6,423 nt of DNA from JAHFJU01 sp964354865 (GTDB lineage: Bacteria > Patescibacteriota > Gracilibacteria > UBA1369 > UM-FILTER-53-11), in the NCBI GenBank assembly GCA_964354865.1, contig CAYHBN010000078.1:1-6423 (forward strand). Direction: 5' to 3'. Below, piece after piece: positions 5,020 to 6,423 of the stretch. Each line of letters begins with the position of its first letter. Within the stretch, counting starts at the first letter, position 1. The notes under the pieces are model-generated. The model saw nothing but the letters and a program-made list of their open reading frames with translations. It had not been told where the DNA came from and did no database searches. The translations under genes and the position numbers were made by a program.

Positions 5020-6423
5020 ATGGCTAAACAAATTATATTCGCAGACGAGGCTCGCGCAAAGCTCTTGGCTGGCGTACAAAAACTCGCAGATGCAGTTCGC
5101 GTAACGATGGGTCCTAAGGGACAAAACGTTGTGCTTGAAAAAAAGTATGGCGCACCAACTATTACCAACGATGGTGTAACTATTGCAAAAGAAATAGATC
5201 TTCCTGATCCTTTTGAAAACATGGGAGCACAGCTTGTAAAAGAGGCTGCGACTAAAACGAACGATGTCGCCGGTGACGGCACAACAACTGCAACTGTTTT
5301 GGCTCACGCCATTATTGCAGAAGGACTTCGTAACGTAGCTGCGGGTGCTAACCCAATGGTCATGCGTTTGGGTATCGATCGCGCGGTTGAACTTTTGGTT
5401 GAAGAGCTCGATAATATGAAGAAGGAGATTACGACCCAAGCTGAGCGTGCACAGGTTGCGACGATCTCTGCGCAAGATCCGGTGGTTGGAAAACTCATCG
5501 CCGATGCGATGGAAAAGGTTGGTCCAAACGGTGTTATTACCGTCGAAGAATATCAAGCGATGGGCATGGAAATTGAGCACGTAGAGGGCATGCAGTTCGA
5601 CAACGGATACATTTCTGCATACATGGTCAGCGACACGGTTCGTATGGAGGCAGTTTGGGAGAACACATACCTTTTGATCACTGACAAAAAGATTTCATCG
5701 ATTCAAGATGTTTTGCCTATCCTTGAAAAAGTGGCTACCAGCGGCAAAAAAGACCTCGTTATTATTGCTGAAGATGTCGATGGCGATGCGCTTGCAACAT
5801 TTGTATTAAATAAACTTCGTGGCACTTTTAACGTTCTCGCTATTAAGGCTCCTGCCTTTGGTGATCGCCGAAAAGAGATGCTCAAAGATATTGCGGCACT
5901 CACGGGTGGTCGTGTTATTACCGAAGAACTTGGTTTGAAACTCGATAAAGTTGAGTTAGAAGATTTAGGTCAGGCACGCAAAGTGGTTGCAACAAAAGAG
6001 CACACCACAATCGTTGAAGGAAAGGGTGAAAAGAAAGACATTGAAGCACGTATTTCGGAAATTGAAGCTCTTTTAGATAATTCAACGTCGCAGTTTGATA
6101 AAGAAAAACTCGCTGAGCGCCGCGCAAAACTTTCTGGTGGTGTTGCCATTATCAAGGTTGGCGCAGCAACTGAAGTTGAGTTGAAAGAAAAAAAGCACCG
6201 TATTGAAGACGCGGTTCAAGCGACAAAGGCAGCGGTCGAAGAGGGAATTGTTCCCGGCGGAGGAGTCGCACTTTTGCAAGCTTCAAAAGTTCTCGATTCT
6301 TTGCAAGCCGAGGGCGATGAGCTGACCGGTATTCGCGCCGTTAAAAAAGCACTCGAAGTAGCGGCATGTCAGATTGCCGAAAACGCTGGTGAAAAAGGCG
6401 ATGTGATCGTTGCCGAAATCCTT
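5020..6423 (+). CDS. groEL: Chaperonin GroEL (Hsp60), 3' end beyond the window
   Basis: 468 codons are present and the frame is still open at the last base; about 70-80 C-terminal residues of a protein of roughly 540 are missing. Visible nucleotide-binding elements are M-G-P-K-G (the GroEL phosphate-binding loop), N-D-G-V-T-I-A-K-E-I, D-V-A-G-D-G-T-T-T-A-T-V-L (catalytic-site Asp at 86, equivalent to E. coli D87) and I-E-D-A-V-Q-A-T-K-A-A-V-E-E-G (D397, equivalent to D398). The apical region is recognisable by V-E-G-M-Q-F-D-N-G-Y and K-I-S-S-I-Q-D-V-L-P, and P-G-G-G-V-A-L-L returns to the equatorial domain. GroEL forms the ATP-driven double-ring folding chamber with GroES. It follows groES after 147 nt, an unusually long gap, and is probably transcribed from the same CIRCE promoter. 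Its start is preceded by a pyrimidine-rich tract without a Shine-Dalgarno sequence. Confidence 0.97.
   Translation, partial: MAKQIIFADEARAKLLAGVQKLADAVRVTMGPKGQNVVLEKKYGAPTITNDGVTIAKEIDLPDPFENMGAQLVKEAATKTNDVAGDGTTTATVLAHAIIAEGLRNVAAGANPMVMRLGIDRAVELLVEELDNMKKEITTQAERAQVATISAQDPVVGKLIADAMEKVGPNGVITVEEYQAMGMEIEHVEGMQFDNGYISAYMVSDTVRMEAVWENTYLLITDKKISSIQDVLPILEKVATSGKKDLVIIAEDVDGDALATFVLNKLRGTFNVLAIKAPAFGDRRKEMLKDIAALTGGRVITEELGLKLDKVELEDLGQARKVVATKEHTTIVEGKGEKKDIEARISEIEALLDNSTSQFDKEKLAERRAKLSGGVAIIKVGAATEVELKEKKHRIEDAVQATKAAVEEGIVPGGGVALLQASKVLDSLQAEGDELTGIRAVKKALEVAACQIAENAGEKGDVIVAEIL

Noticed and set aside
4978..5580. A 200-residue - strand ORF across the groEL start
   Set aside because: It is antisense to conserved GroEL sequence, with composition expected from complementing groEL codons and no promoter or family motif.
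1..6423. Alternative genetic code with UGA read as an amino acid, as in some CPR lineages
   Set aside because: No gene here contains an in-frame TGA and Trp and Gly use ordinary codons. Absence of TGA stops among seven genes alone is not evidence.

Overview
The window looks like chromosomal DNA from a bacterium with compact, AT-leaning genes. The best guess for the lineage is the Candidate Phyla Radiation (Patescibacteria, perhaps a Parcubacteria-type group). That placement is an inference from three things: small single-domain ORFans, no usable Shine-Dalgarno sequence in front of any gene, and the flavour of the GroEL, GroES and RNase Y sequences. Every assigned stop is TAA (six) or TAG (one) and no gene has an in-frame TGA, so there is no sign of UGA recoding.

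Left part (1-2239, all + strand): two small proteins carrying a D-G-x-H-R motif of the ParB/sulfiredoxin-fold type, then a complete adenine/adenosine deaminase-family enzyme whose diagnostic residues fit the adenine deaminase (type 2) subgroup, then a DUF2164-family small protein. The second DGxHR gene and the deaminase are 14 nt apart and may be co-transcribed. A 339-nt gap (2240-2578) follows with no convincing gene.

Middle (2579-4404): a full-length RNase Y (rny) with an intact membrane anchor, coiled coil and KH domain, but an HD domain in which several metal-binding positions are substituted. This is the most surprising observation in the window. It ends at a strong bidirectional terminator shared with a convergent small single-pass membrane protein on the - strand.

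Right part (4405-6423): a heat-shock control region with a sigma-A-type promoter and an overlapping CIRCE operator for HrcA, then groES, a 147-nt spacer containing four regularly spaced C4 runs (a G-quadruplex motif on the - strand), and groEL, which runs off the window after 468 codons. The small membrane protein gene is divergent from groES, and their promoters lie back to back.

Functionally the window combines protein folding (GroES/GroEL under HrcA control), RNA turnover or its scaffolding (RNase Y) and purine salvage (deaminase) with several uncharacterised small proteins. No tRNA, rRNA, CRISPR array, insertion sequence or phage gene was seen.
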